Positions 8,914 to 19,026 of a stretch of DNA of 64,000 nt are shown here, piece after piece. The position numbers and the translations under genes are program-made. The DNA comes from RPQJ01 sp963696545 (GTDB lineage: Bacteria; Pseudomonadota; Gammaproteobacteria; Steroidobacterales; Steroidobacteraceae). The stretch is taken from positions 1-64,000 of the forward strand of contig CAVOKQ010000014.1 in assembly GCA_963696545.1 (NCBI GenBank), in the 5' to 3' direction. How positions within the stretch are numbered: the first letter of the stretch is position 1; each line of letters opens with the position of its first letter. Below the pieces are notes generated by a model. That model ran no database searches. It saw nothing but the letters and a program-made list of their open reading frames with translations, and had not been told where the DNA came from.

Positions 8914-10193
8914 ATGAAAGTCCTCATCATCGGTTCCGGCGGCCGCGAGCACGCGCTCGCCTGGAAGGCCGCGCAGTCGCCGCGGGTCACGCAGGTCTTC
9001 GTCGCACCGGGCAATGCGGGAACGGCACGCGAGCCCGGCATGCGCAACGTGGATGTCGCGGCCGACGACATCCCGGGACTGTTGCGCTTTGCGCTCGCCG
9101 AGAAGATCGACCTGACGATCGTCGGGCCCGAGGGCGCGCTGGTGCTCGGCGTCACGGACGAGTTCGGCGCGGCCGGACTGCGCTGTTTCGGGCCGAGCCG
9201 CGCTGCGGCGCGGCTCGAAGGCTCCAAGGCCTACATGAAGGAATTCCTGCGCCGCCATTCGATCCCGACCGCCGCCTATGCCACGTTCACGCGGCAGAGT
9301 TTCGATGCGTCCTGGGTGCGCGCCCAGCGCGCGCCGCTGGTCGTGAAGGCGGACGGCCTCGCCGCGGGCAAGGGCGTGGTGATCTGCGCGACGGCGGACG
9401 AAGCGGTCGCGACGGCGGAGGCGATGTTTGCGGGCCGCTTCGGCGCCGCGGGCAATACGATCGTGGTCGAGGAGTTCCTGGAAGGCGAGGAAGCGAGCTT
9501 CATCGCGCTCGTGGACGGGAGCCACGTGCTGCCGCTCGCCACGTCGCAGGACCACAAGCGCCTGCGCGACGGCGACGAAGGCCCGAACACCGGCGGCATG
9601 GGCGCGTACTCGCCCGCGCCGGTCGTGACGCAGCAGGTTCACGATCGCGCGATGCACGAGGTCATGTGGCCCACCGTGCGCGCACTCGCCGCCGAAGGCA
9701 CGCCGTACGTCGGTTTCCTCTACGCCGGCCTGATGATCGCCGCGGACGGCACGCCGAAGGTGCTCGAATTCAACTGCCGGCTCGGCGATCCCGAGACGCA
9801 GCCTATCCTTGCGCGCATGCGCTCGGACATCACGGTGCTCTGCGATGCCGCGCTCGACGGGCGCCTGTCGTCGGCGACCGTCGACTGGGACCCGCGCGCA
9901 GCCGTCGGCGTCGTGCTGGCCGCGGGTGGCTATCCGGATGACGGTGCGCAAGGGCGACGCGATCCACGGCCTCGATGAAGCCGCGAAGCTGCCCGGCAAG
10001 GTATTCCATGCCGGCACTGCGCTCGATGGCGATGCGGTCGTGACGAGCGGCGGACGAGTGCTGTGCGCCGTCGGTCTCGGCGACACGGTGCGCGCGGCGC
10101 AGCGACAGGCCTACGACCTCGTGAAGGCGATCTGCTGGGACGGCATGCAGTTCCGCAGCGACATCGGGTATCCGCGCCATCGCGCGCGAGTAG
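8914..10193 (+). CDS. purD: Phosphoribosylamine-glycine ligase (GAR synthetase), two frameshifts
   Basis: ATP-grasp ligase for the second step of purine synthesis. The ATG at 8914 begins KVLIIGSGGREHALAWKAAQS. Family signatures include IVGPEGALVLGV, GSKAYMKEFL, LVVKADGLAAGKGV and LEFNCRLGDPETQ. The first frame breaks at about 9945, inside AAGGYPD; the next frame continues as KGDAIHGLDEAAKLPGKVFHAGTA. A second extra base near 10172 hides the usual ending DIGYRAIARE, after which TAG at 10191-10193 is the natural stop. Corrected length is about 426 residues, normal for PurD. It is functionally paired with purH. Confidence 0.9.
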
Positions 10194-10206
10194 CTGGCGC
10201 CTTCGC

Positions 10207-11076
10207 TCAGGGCAGCGGCTCGTCGTCGCGGCTGCGCAAGACCGCCTCGCGCCGGATCAGGAACAGCCCCGCACCGATCACGATGGCGCCACCCACCAGG
10301 GTGACCGCGCCCGGCAGCACGCCCCACACGACGAGGTCGAGCAGCACGCCCCAGAGCAGCGCCGTGTACTCGAACGGCGTCACCACGGACGCCGGCGCGT
10401 TGCGGAACGCCTCGGTGATGAAGTGCTGCCCGAGCGAGCCGAGCAGCCCGACGCCGGCCAGCAGCGGCCAGTGCGCCCACAGCACGGGCGTCCATCCCGG
10501 GATCGAGAGCAGCCCCGCACCGACCGCGAGCAGGAACGTGAACGAGAACACCATGCTCTCGGTCGTGTCGGTGCGCGCGAGCACGCGCAGCGTGATCACC
10601 GCCAGCGAATAGCACAGCGCGGCCACGACGGCGGCGACGCTGCCGACGGAAATCCACTGCGCGCCATCCGGGCGCAGCATCAGCAGCACGCCGGCGAGGC
10701 CGACTCCGATCGCCGTCCACTGCAGCCGCGTCACGCGCTCCCCGAGCATCTGCGCGGACAGCGCCGCGACCACGAGTGGCGCGCACATGAAGATCGAATA
10801 AGTGGTCGCGAGCGACGACTCGCGCACCGCGTAGACGAAGCTGCCGAGCATCACGACCGACAGCACGCCGCGCAGCAGGTGCAGGCGCACGTTGACCGGC
10901 CGCAGCCGCGCGAGCCGGCCGCGCAGCAGGATCGGCAACAGCACGAAAGGCAACGAGGTCGCGCCGCGCAGGAAGCTCACCTGCAGCGGCGGATAATGCG
11001 CCGCGAGCAGCTTCAGCTGCGCGTCCATCAACGAGAAGAACGCGACCGCGGCCAGCATCGAGAGGATGCCGCGCAT
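10207..11076 (-). CDS. EamA/DMT-family transporter
   Basis: About 289 residues from the ATG at 11076 (a GTG at 11094 is an alternative). Ten hydrophobic helices form two EamA repeats, for example GILSMLAAVAFFSLMDAQLK at the start and PFEYTALLWGVLLDLVVWG in the second half. Members move small metabolites across the inner membrane; the substrate is not readable. It follows rho on the same strand and converges on purD. Confidence 0.85.
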   Translation of the reverse strand: MRGILSMLAAVAFFSLMDAQLKLLAAHYPPLQVSFLRGATSLPFVLLPILLRGRLARLRPVNVRLHLLRGVLSVVMLGSFVYAVRESSLATTYSIFMCAPLVVAALSAQMLGERVTRLQWTAIGVGLAGVLLMLRPDGAQWISVGSVAAVVAALCYSLAVITLRVLARTDTTESMVFSFTFLLAVGAGLLSIPGWTPVLWAHWPLLAGVGLLGSLGQHFITEAFRNAPASVVTPFEYTALLWGVLLDLVVWGVLPGAVTLVGGAIVIGAGLFLIRREAVLRSRDDEPLP

Positions 11077-11140
11077 GTGCTCGGAGCCGTGCACTGGAGT
11101 CGGGGAGGAACCGGACGGCGGCCTGCCGCGCCCGCGTGCC

Positions 11141-12577
<1,437 letters not shown>

Positions 12578-12581
<4 letters not shown>

Positions 12582-12903
12582 AGCTTGCTGTCCAGGAAAG
12601 CCGCCACGTCGGCCTTGCGGACCGCGCCGATCTTCTGGCCTTCGGCCTGGCCGTTCTTGAACAGGATCAGCGTCGGGATGCCGCGGACGTTGAACCGCAT
12701 CGGCGTCTTCGGGTTGTCGTCGACGTTGATCTTGGCGATGACCACCTTGCCCGCGTACTCCGCCGCGATCTCGTCGAGGATCGGGGCGATCATCTTGCAG
12801 GGCCGCACCACTCCGCCCAGAAGTCCAGGAGTACCGGGCGTTGGGACTTGAGCACGTCCTGCTCGAAGCTCGAGTCGGTGACGTGGATGATCTGCTGGCT
12901 CAC
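12578..12903 (-). CDS. trxA: Thioredoxin 1, one frameshift
   Basis: Small cytoplasmic disulfide reductase. Translating from GTG at 12903 gives SQQIIHVTDSSFEQDVL and LLDFWAEWCGP, then one base is missing near 12803. The other frame supplies the second active-site cysteine and the rest (CKMIAPILDEIAAEYAGK, GIPTLILFKNGQ, cis-proline present), ending FLDSKL. Corrected length is 108 residues, exactly the family size, with the WCGPC active site. GGAGG lies just upstream. It overlaps rho by 4 bases and diverges from rhlB as in E. coli. Confidence 0.9.
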
Positions 12904-13216
12904 CAGAGACTACCTCCGCTGGCGTTTCGTCGTTGACTGGATTGGGCACGGTTTGTTCGGGGAATTGCTGGGGGCGCGGGAGTTCGCGGGAGTTATCGAG
13001 TGACGGCGCGATCCGCGTGAGGCAAACTATTGCGATTGCTGGCTGTACCTAAGAATTCTGGGTTCCCGCTGCACCGGTACGTGGGTGCCGGAACCTCAGG
13101 GGATCCGGCGGGCCGGCTTCGCTTTTGGCGGGAGCGGACGTTAGGCCGCGAGTTGCGCAGTATTTGAACCCGCTTTCGTCCAATTTGCAAGACCACACTT
13201 CACGACGTTCCCACTG
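12904..13216. promoter_or_regulatory. Intergenic region between divergent trxA and rhlB
   Basis: 313 bases without a gene, which must carry the promoters for trxA-rho (leftward) and rhlB (rightward). I see no convincing -35/-10 pair. A short tandem duplication of GCGGGAGTT lies near 12976-12995. Nothing else stands out. Confidence 0.4.
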
Positions 13217-14756
13217 ATGGCCGACGCACACCTGACCGAAGTCTCATTTACGAACCTGCACCTGCCCGAGTCGCTGGCACGCGGCATCGCGGACGCAGGC
13301 TTCGAGCGCTGCACGCCGATCCAGGCGCAGACGCTGCCCCGCGCGCTCGCCGGCCGCGACGTCGCCGGCCAGGCGCAGACCGGCACCGGCAAGACCGCGG
13401 CGTTCCTGGTCGCCCTGTACACGCGGCTGCTGCGCGCCGAGAGTGCCGCCGACGCGCAAGATCAACCGCCCGCTCGCCCTGATCATCGCGCCGACGCGCG
13501 AACTGGTGGTGCAGATCCACCACGATGCCGAGATGCTCGGCCAGTACACGGGACTGAAGCTCGCCTCGCGTTCGGCGGCGTCGACTACGAGAAGCAGCGG
13601 CGCGACCTCGAGGACGGCGTCGACATGCTGATCGGCACGCCCGGCCGGCTGATCGACTTCTTCAAGCAGCACGTGTTCGACCTGCGCTCGGTGCAGGTGC
13701 TGGTGCTCGACGAGGCCGACCGCATGTTCGACCTGGGCTTCATCGCCGACATCCGCTACATCATGCGGCGCCTGCCGCCACCGGACCAGCGGCAGAACAT
13801 GCTGTTCTCGGCGACGCTCGCGCAGCGCGTGCTGGAACTCGCCTACGAGCACATGAACGACCCGGAGCTGGTGCGCATCGAGCCGGACCAGATGACCGTG
13901 GACCAGGTGCGCCAGGTGATCTACTTCCCGTCGATGGACGAGAAGCCGCCGCTGCTGGTCGGCCTGCTGCGCGCGAGGACCCGCAGCGCACGATGATCTT
14001 CGTCAACACGCAGCGCGGCGCCGAGGAGCTCGAGAACCTGCTGCGCGCGAACGGCTTCAACGCCCAGGCGATCTCCGGCGACGTCCCGCAGAGCAAGCGC
14101 CTGCGCCTGCTGCGCGATTTCCACAGCGGCGAGCTCGCGATCCTGGTCGCCACCGACGTCGCGTCGCGCGGCCTGCACATCCCAGACGTGACCCACGTCT
14201 TCAACTACGACATGCCGCAGGATCCCGAGGACTACGTGCACCGCATCGGCCGCACCGCCCGCGCGGGCGCCGAAGGCGACGCGATCAGCCTCGGCTGCGA
14301 GGACTTCGTGCAGTCGCTGCCCGACATCGAGGCCTACATCGGCCGCAGCCTGCCGCGTGCCGCGGTGAGCGAAACGGAACTCGCGGAGATCACCGTGCCC
14401 GCGCGCGAGCGGCGCCGCTTCGGCGGACCGGGACGCGCGCGGAGGCTCTGGCGGCGGTCGTGGCGGTCGCAGTGGTGGCGGACGCGATGGCGGACGAGGC
14501 GGCGACCGGCGCGACGGCCGGCGCGGCCCGCCGCGCGACGATCGTGGTGGCGGCGGAGCAGCAGTCGCAGCGAAGCCGCAGCGGCACCGGCGCCCGCGCC
14601 AGTGCCTGCAGCAAAGCCAGTTGAGTCAGGTCCACCCGACGCAGCGAGCGGCGGTGATCCGGCGCGCAAGCGCCGTCGCAGGCGGCGCGGCGGCGGGGGT
14701 GGCGGACCGGGCGCCGGGGAACTGGTGGCGCACCGACGCCACCGGCCGAGGGCTGA
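13217..14756 (+). CDS. rhlB: DEAD-box ATP-dependent RNA helicase RhlB, several frameshifts
   Basis: RNA helicase, a degradosome component in E. coli. All core motifs are present, spread over frames: Q motif (GFERCTPIQAQTLP), motif I (AQTGTGKT), Ia (APTRELVVQIH), II (VLDEADRMFD, the DEAD box), III (FSATL), then after another break IV-VI (TMIFVNTQRGAEELENLLR, ATDVASRGLHIPDV, YVHRIGRTARAG). Breaks lie near 13457, 13570 and 13975, and near 14435, 14580 and 14700 in the glycine/arginine-rich C-terminal tail. The tail ends with an arginine run (RKRRRRRRGGGG), as in other RhlB proteins. The stop is uncertain because of the indels; TGA at 14754 just before a small GGGCT/AGCCC hairpin is my best guess. 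Divergence from trxA supports RhlB over other DEAD helicases. Confidence 0.85.
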
Positions 14757-14771
14757 AAAGCCCAGCCGTGC

Positions 14772-15458
14772 TCAGGGCGCGAGAGCGCCGAGCGAGTGGA
14801 TTCCGGTGAACCCCGGCACCTGCGCATGCGCGGGCAGCGTCGAGTCGGGCCGCAGCACCTGGTAGGTCCAGCGCACTCCGGCGGCCTGCGCAGCCTTCAG
14901 CACCGCGACGCTGTCGTCGACGAATACCGTCGAACCGGGCCGCACGCCGTGCCCCAGCGCGAGCCGCGCCCAGAACTCCGGCGACTCCTTCGGCACACCG
15001 AACTCGTGCGAGGACACCAGCTCGTCGAAGTGCCGCTCCAGCCCCGTCTGCCCCTGCTTGATTGCGAGGCTGATCGGGTGGGCATTGGTCGTCAGCAGCA
15101 CGCGCTTGCCGAGAGCCCGCAGTCCGTCGAGGAATTCGACGGCGCCGGGCAGGTAGCGGATCTCGTCGCGCATCTCTCGCTTCAATGCGGCGATGTCGAT
15201 GCCGAGTTCGTCGCTCCAGTGGTCGATGCAGTACCAGTCGAGCGTGCCGCGCTTCGCGTCGAAGCGCGGCTTCAACTCCGCGAACGCGGCCGGCAGGTCG
15301 AGCCCGCGCGCCTCGCCCCAGCGGCGCGGCAGTGCCTCGAGCCAGAACGTGTTGTCGAAGTGCAGGTCGAGCACCGTGCCGTCCATGTCGAGGCACACGG
15401 TCTCGACTTCGGTCCAGCGGGGTACGAGAGAACTCGGGAGGCGGGCGAGTGCGTGCAA
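14772..15458 (-). CDS. yrfG: HAD-family GMP/IMP nucleotidase YrfG
   Basis: 228 residues. HAD motif I is VCLDMDGTVLDLHFDNTFW, where the HFDNTFW continuation is typical of YrfG. Motif II is LLTTNAHPI, motif III Lys lies in GVPKESPEFW, and motif IV is TVFVDDS. YrfG in E. coli dephosphorylates purine nucleoside monophosphates. It is a single gene between convergent rhlB and divergent cysQ; 70 bases separate its start from cysQ. Confidence 0.88.
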   Translation of the reverse strand: MHALARLPSSLVPRWTEVETVCLDMDGTVLDLHFDNTFWLEALPRRWGEARGLDLPAAFAELKPRFDAKRGTLDWYCIDHWSDELGIDIAALKREMRDEIRYLPGAVEFLDGLRALGKRVLLTTNAHPISLAIKQGQTGLERHFDELVSSHEFGVPKESPEFWARLALGHGVRPGSTVFVDDSVAVLKAAQAAGVRWTYQVLRPDSTLPAHAQVPGFTGIHSLGALAP

Positions 15459-15528
15459 CGTGAAGGGAGCCGGGTCGCGATCGGACCGCTATGATACGGC
15501 GACCTGACTGCCCCGATGGAGCGCCCCC

Positions 15529-16326
15529 GTGGCATCCGATCCCTCCGCCCTGCTGAAAGGCGTCCTCGACGCCGTCGCCGCCGCGTCGACGGCCATCCTC
15601 GAGGTCTACGCCACCGCGCACGGTGTCGAATACAAGGCGGACGAATCGCCGATCACGCGCGCCGACCGGGCAGCCCACGACATCCTGTCGGCGCGGCTCT
15701 CGCTGCTGACGCCGTCGATACCGGTGCTGTCCGAGGAGGCCGAGGCCGCCCACGATTTCGCGGTCCGGCGCGCCTGGCCGGAACTGTGGCTCGTCGACCC
15801 GCTCGACGGCACCCGCGAGTTCATCAGCCGTAACGGCGAATTCACGGTCAACGTCGCGCTGATCCGCGGTCACGAGCCAGTGCTCGGCGTCGTTGCCGCC
15901 CCCGCGCTCGGACTGACCTATTACGCGGCGCGCGGTCACGGCGCCTTCCGCGTGCAGACCGAAAGTGGCGCGGAGCCGATCCACGTGCGCCCCGCCGCCG
16001 ATCCGCTGGTGGTCGTCGGCAGCCGCTCGCACCGCGGCGACTCGCTCGATGGCCTGCTCACGCGGCTCGGCCCGCATGAAATGCGACCGATGGGCAGCGC
16101 GCTGAAGTTCTGCCTGGTCGCCGAGGGCTCGGCGGACTTCTATCCCCGGCTCGGGCCCACGTCGGAATGGGACACGGCCGCGGCCCAGGCTGTGCTCGAA
16201 GTGGCCGGCGGCGCGGTCACGACGCTCGACGGCACGCCGCTGCGCTACAACCAGCGCGACACGCTGCTGAACCCGCATTTCGTCGCCTACGGAGATCGCG
16301 GCCGCCGCTGGGCCGAGCTCTTCTGA
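15529..16326 (+). CDS. cysQ: 3'(2'),5'-bisphosphate nucleotidase CysQ
   Basis: Li-sensitive, Mg-dependent phosphatase of the inositol-monophosphatase fold that removes PAP/PAPS from sulfate assimilation. 265 residues from a GTG start at 15529. Metal-binding motifs are visible: VLSEEAE (Glu pair), WLVDPLDGTREFISRNGEFTVN (the DPLDGT signature at about residue 91), and C-terminal SEWDTAAAQAVLEVAGG. DUF3301 follows by 3 bases, the usual arrangement. Confidence 0.94.
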   Translation: MASDPSALLKGVLDAVAAASTAILEVYATAHGVEYKADESPITRADRAAHDILSARLSLLTPSIPVLSEEAEAAHDFAVRRAWPELWLVDPLDGTREFISRNGEFTVNVALIRGHEPVLGVVAAPALGLTYYAARGHGAFRVQTESGAEPIHVRPAADPLVVVGSRSHRGDSLDGLLTRLGPHEMRPMGSALKFCLVAEGSADFYPRLGPTSEWDTAAAQAVLEVAGGAVTTLDGTPLRYNQRDTLLNPHFVAYGDRGRRWAELF

Positions 16327-16329
16327 CGC

Positions 16330-16632
16330 ATGGAGCTGTCCTGGACGCTGTTCGGGCTGCTCGCCGCGATGCTCGGCCTGGCCTGGTACTGGCACGACAG
16401 CCTCGGCGCCCGGGAAAAGGCCAATGACGCCGCGCTCGAGACCTGCCAGAGCACGGGCGCCAGCCTGCTCGACGGCACCGTGGCGTTCCGGCGGCTCTGG
16501 CCGGTGCGGGTCGCGGGCGGCCCGCTGCAGCTGCAGCGCACCTATGTGTTCGACTACACGCGGGACGGCTATACGCGCCAGCAGGGCTTCGTGATCCTGA
16601 CCGGCCGGAGCGTCGACAGCGTCGGCCTCTGA
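16330..16632 (+). CDS. DUF3301 family small membrane-anchored protein
   Basis: 100 residues. An N-terminal transmembrane helix (LFGLLAAMLGLAWYWHDSL) is followed by a soluble domain with the pattern REKANDAALETCQSTGASLLDGTVAF and LQLQRTYVFDYTRDGYTRQ. This matches my recollection of the DUF3301 family, which often sits next to cysQ in gammaproteobacteria. Function unknown. It begins 3 bases after the cysQ stop, so translation is probably coupled. Confidence 0.82.
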   Translation: MELSWTLFGLLAAMLGLAWYWHDSLGAREKANDAALETCQSTGASLLDGTVAFRRLWPVRVAGGPLQLQRTYVFDYTRDGYTRQQGFVILTGRSVDSVGL

Positions 16633-16711
16633 GGCCGGGCCTATCCCTGCGGCCGCGCCCGGGGCTAAGCTACCCGTCCCGGTCCGAACCGATGGCACGG
16701 CAGCCCCGACG

Positions 16712-16936
16712 ATGGCGGAAGCGATCGACAACGTCGATACCGAGACGTTCAAGCACCTCGAACGGTTGCGGCAGCTGCGCATCGAGCACCGCGACCTCGA
16801 CGACGTGATCCATCGGCTGCAGCTCGACCTGTACGTCGACCAGGTGCAGATGCGGCGCCTGAAGAAGCGCAAGCTGCTGATCAAGGACCAGATCGCTCGC
16901 CTCGAAAGCCAGCTGATCCCCGATCTCAACGCCTGA
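16712..16936 (+). CDS. YdcH family (DUF465) small coiled-coil protein
   Basis: 74 residues, almost wholly helical and charged: KHLERLRQLRIEHRDLDDVI then RRLKKRKLLIKDQIARLES. The spacing of heptads and the LKKRKLLIKD pattern fit the DUF465/YdcH family. Function unknown. It starts 5 bases before nothing else of note and ends 4 bases before the mscS-family gene, suggesting co-transcription with it. Confidence 0.82.
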   Translation: MAEAIDNVDTETFKHLERLRQLRIEHRDLDDVIHRLQLDLYVDQVQMRRLKKRKLLIKDQIARLESQLIPDLNA

Positions 16937-16940
16937 ACCG

Positions 16941-18269
16941 ATGCAGCAGACCCTGCAAGAGGTCAGCTCGGTCATTGGCCGCCTCCTGGAACCCATGAGC
17001 CTGCTGCAGCTCGCGATCATCGCGGGCTCGGCACTGCTCGGCTGGTGGATCACCCGGCTGGTGCGCCCGCAACTCACGAGCGTCGACGTGCCGGTCGACA
17101 TGGCCGGCCGCGCCCGCGAGGCCGCGTGGGTGGCAGCGCCCTACGCGATCACGCTGCTGGTGCTGGCGGCCGCGGCCGGCCTGCTGCACGCGTTCGGCAC
17201 ACCGGCCGGAATCGTCAATGTCGCGGTGCAGCTGCTGGGACTGCTGCTGCTGATCCGCCTCGCCGTCTACGTGCTGCGGGTCTCGCTCGGAGCACGCGCG
17301 CGCATCAAGGGCTGGGGCACGCCGATCACCTTGGTCCTGTGGACGTTCCTGGCGCTGCACCTGCTCGGCTGGGGCGAGAACGTCATCGCGCTGCTCGACG
17401 GCATCGGCATCAGCGCCGGCGAGACACGGATCTCGATCTGGTCCGTGATCAAGTTGCTGGTCACCGTGAGCCTGTTCGTCGTCGCCGCGATGTGGGTCTC
17501 GCGCTGGCTCGAGCGCCACGTGCTGCGCCTGGACGGGCTCGCGCCGAACATGCGGATCGGCATCGCCAAGTTCACGCAGGCTTTCCTGGTCGGCCTGTCG
17601 GTGCTGGTCGGCCTGAATGCGGCGGGCCTCGACCTCACGACGCTGAACGTGCTCACCGGCGCGGTCGGCATCGGCCTCGGCTTCGGCCTGCAGAGCATCG
17701 CGGCGAACTTCGTCAGCGGCTTCGTGCTGCTGATGGACCGCTCGATCAAGCCGGGCGACGTGATCAGCTTCACCGGTACCACGGGCACGGCGACTGAGGG
17801 CTTCGGCTGGGTGGAGGAACTGCGCGGCCGCTACGTGGTGGTCCGCGATCGCGACGGCGTCGCGACGCTGGTACCGAACCAGAACCTGATCACGAACTCC
17901 GTGGTCAACTGGAGCTACACGGACCCGCGCGTGCGCCTGAAGCTGCCGGTGCGCGTGAGCTACAAGGACGATCCCGAGCTCGCGATGCGGCTGATGCTCG
18001 AATCCACGCTCGACCACAGCCGCGTGATCCAGGACCCGGCACCGGTTGCGCGCCTGATGTCTTTCGGCGACCACGGCATCGAGCTCGAGCTGCGCTTCTG
18101 GATCCACGACCCGCAGGCGGGCGTGAACAACGTGCGCTCCGACGTGAACCGCAGGATCTGGCGCCTGTTCAAGGAACACGGCGTCACGATCCCGGTCGCG
18201 CAGCGCGAGGTCCGGCTCGAGATGGTCAATCCTCGCGTGGGCCCGCTCGACCCGGCGCGGGACGACTGA
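16941..18269 (+). CDS. MscS-family mechanosensitive ion channel
   Basis: 442 residues. About five transmembrane helices occupy the first ~250 residues, followed by the conserved pore-lining and beta-domain sequence LTGAVGIGLGFGLQSIAANF, SGFVLLMDRSIKPGDVI and the cytoplasmic cage ending EHGVTIPVAQREVRLEMV. Longer than E. coli MscS (286), it resembles YbdG/YnaI-type paralogues with extra N-terminal helices. It protects against hypo-osmotic shock by opening under membrane tension. It sits between ydcH-like and arfB genes with gaps of 4 and 5 bases. Confidence 0.92.
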   Translation: MQQTLQEVSSVIGRLLEPMSLLQLAIIAGSALLGWWITRLVRPQLTSVDVPVDMAGRAREAAWVAAPYAITLLVLAAAAGLLHAFGTPAGIVNVAVQLLGLLLLIRLAVYVLRVSLGARARIKGWGTPITLVLWTFLALHLLGWGENVIALLDGIGISAGETRISIWSVIKLLVTVSLFVVAAMWVSRWLERHVLRLDGLAPNMRIGIAKFTQAFLVGLSVLVGLNAAGLDLTTLNVLTGAVGIGLGFGLQSIAANFVSGFVLLMDRSIKPGDVISFTGTTGTATEGFGWVEELRGRYVVVRDRDGVATLVPNQNLITNSVVNWSYTDPRVRLKLPVRVSYKDDPELAMRLMLESTLDHSRVIQDPAPVARLMSFGDHGIELELRFWIHDPQAGVNNVRSDVNRRIWRLFKEHGVTIPVAQREVRLEMVNPRVGPLDPARDD

Positions 18270-18274
18270 CCGCG

Positions 18275-18700
18275 ATGCCGGTGCCCGTCGCAGGCACGCT
18301 CGAGATCCCGGACGAGCTGCTCGAGTTCCGCGCCGTCCGCGCCTCGGGCCCGGGTGGCCAGAACGTCAACAAGGTGTCGAACGCGATCGAGCTGCGGTTC
18401 GACTCCGCTGCGTGGCAAGCGTTGCCGCCTGACGCGCGGCTGCGCCTCGGACGCATCGCCGGGCGGCGCATGACCGACGCCGGCCTGATCGTGATCGACG
18501 CGCAGCGGCACCGCTCGCTCGAGCAGAATCGCGCTGACGCGCTCGAGCGACTCGTCGCGATGATCACCGCTGCACTGGTCGAGCCGAAGCCGCGGCGCCC
18601 GACGCGGCCGACGCGCGCCTCGAAGGAGCGGCGGCTCGCCGGCAAGGCGAAGTCGTCGCGGACCAAGAAGCTGCGCACTCGCGTTCGCGGCGAGGACTGA
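18275..18700 (+). CDS. arfB: Alternative ribosome-rescue factor / peptidyl-tRNA hydrolase ArfB
   Basis: 141 residues with a release-factor-like GGQ domain: RASGPGGQNVNKVSNAIELR at residues 22-41 has the catalytic Gly-Gly-Gln (27-29). The C-terminal tail is strongly basic (KPRRPTRPTRASKERRLAGK, SSRTKKLRTRVR), as required to enter the empty mRNA channel of stalled ribosomes. Size and tail distinguish it from full-length RF1/RF2. It is the last gene of the rightward run, 5 bases after the channel gene. Confidence 0.95.
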   Translation: MPVPVAGTLEIPDELLEFRAVRASGPGGQNVNKVSNAIELRFDSAAWQALPPDARLRLGRIAGRRMTDAGLIVIDAQRHRSLEQNRADALERLVAMITAALVEPKPRRPTRPTRASKERRLAGKAKSSRTKKLRTRVRGED

Positions 18701-18711
18701 GCCCGCCGTTG

Positions 18712-18830
18712 GTTCCCGGCGTTGGGTTCCCTGGTTACGCAGGGACGCCGTGAACCCGTCCATGGGGGCTCGCGCGCGGCGTCCATGCCGCGCGACGCCC
18801 TGCGCAACCAGGGAACCCAACGCCGGGAAC
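18712..18830 (+). repeat. Core-in-palindrome element, copy 1
   Basis: Two 33-base arms (18712-18744 and 18798-18830) are reverse complements with one mismatch (left GGTTACGC, right strand equivalent GGTTGCGC). They enclose a 53-base core (18745-18797) beginning ACGCCGTGAACCCGTCCATG and ending CCATGCCGCGCGACG. The core occurs again, exactly and inverted, at 18943-18995. There is no T-tract, but the structure lies between the 3' ends of convergent arfB and plsB and could act as a bidirectional terminator or mRNA stabiliser. Confidence 0.85.
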
Positions 18831-18903
18831 GATCACGCTGCCGCAGCCTCCGCAGGGCGTAGCGCTTGCGCAGTCGCGTCGCTGAAGACCTCGCAATGCT
18901 GAC

Positions 18904-19022
18904 GCCGTCGATTGCGAATGGTCGGGGTGTCCTTCCCCGAGGCGTCGCGCGGCATGGACGCCGCGCGCGAGCCCCCATGGACGGGTTCACGGCGTCCTCG
19001 GGGAAGGACCGCAATCGACGGC
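18904..19022 (-). repeat. Core-in-palindrome element, copy 2 (inverted)
   Basis: The 53-base core at 18943-18995 is the exact reverse complement of 18745-18797. Its flanking arms (18904-18942 and 18996-19022) are unrelated in sequence to the copy-1 arms but complementary to each other over 27 bases (GCCGTCGATTGCG plus GTCCTTCCCCGAGG), with a 12-base insertion (AATGGTCGGGGT) in the left arm. It ends 4 bases before the plsB stop codon. Confidence 0.85.
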
Positions 19023-19026
19023 AAGC

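Noticed and set aside
14750..14763. GGGCT/AGCCC hairpin after rhlB as a rho-independent terminator
   Set aside because: Five-base stem and no T-tract; too weak to call.
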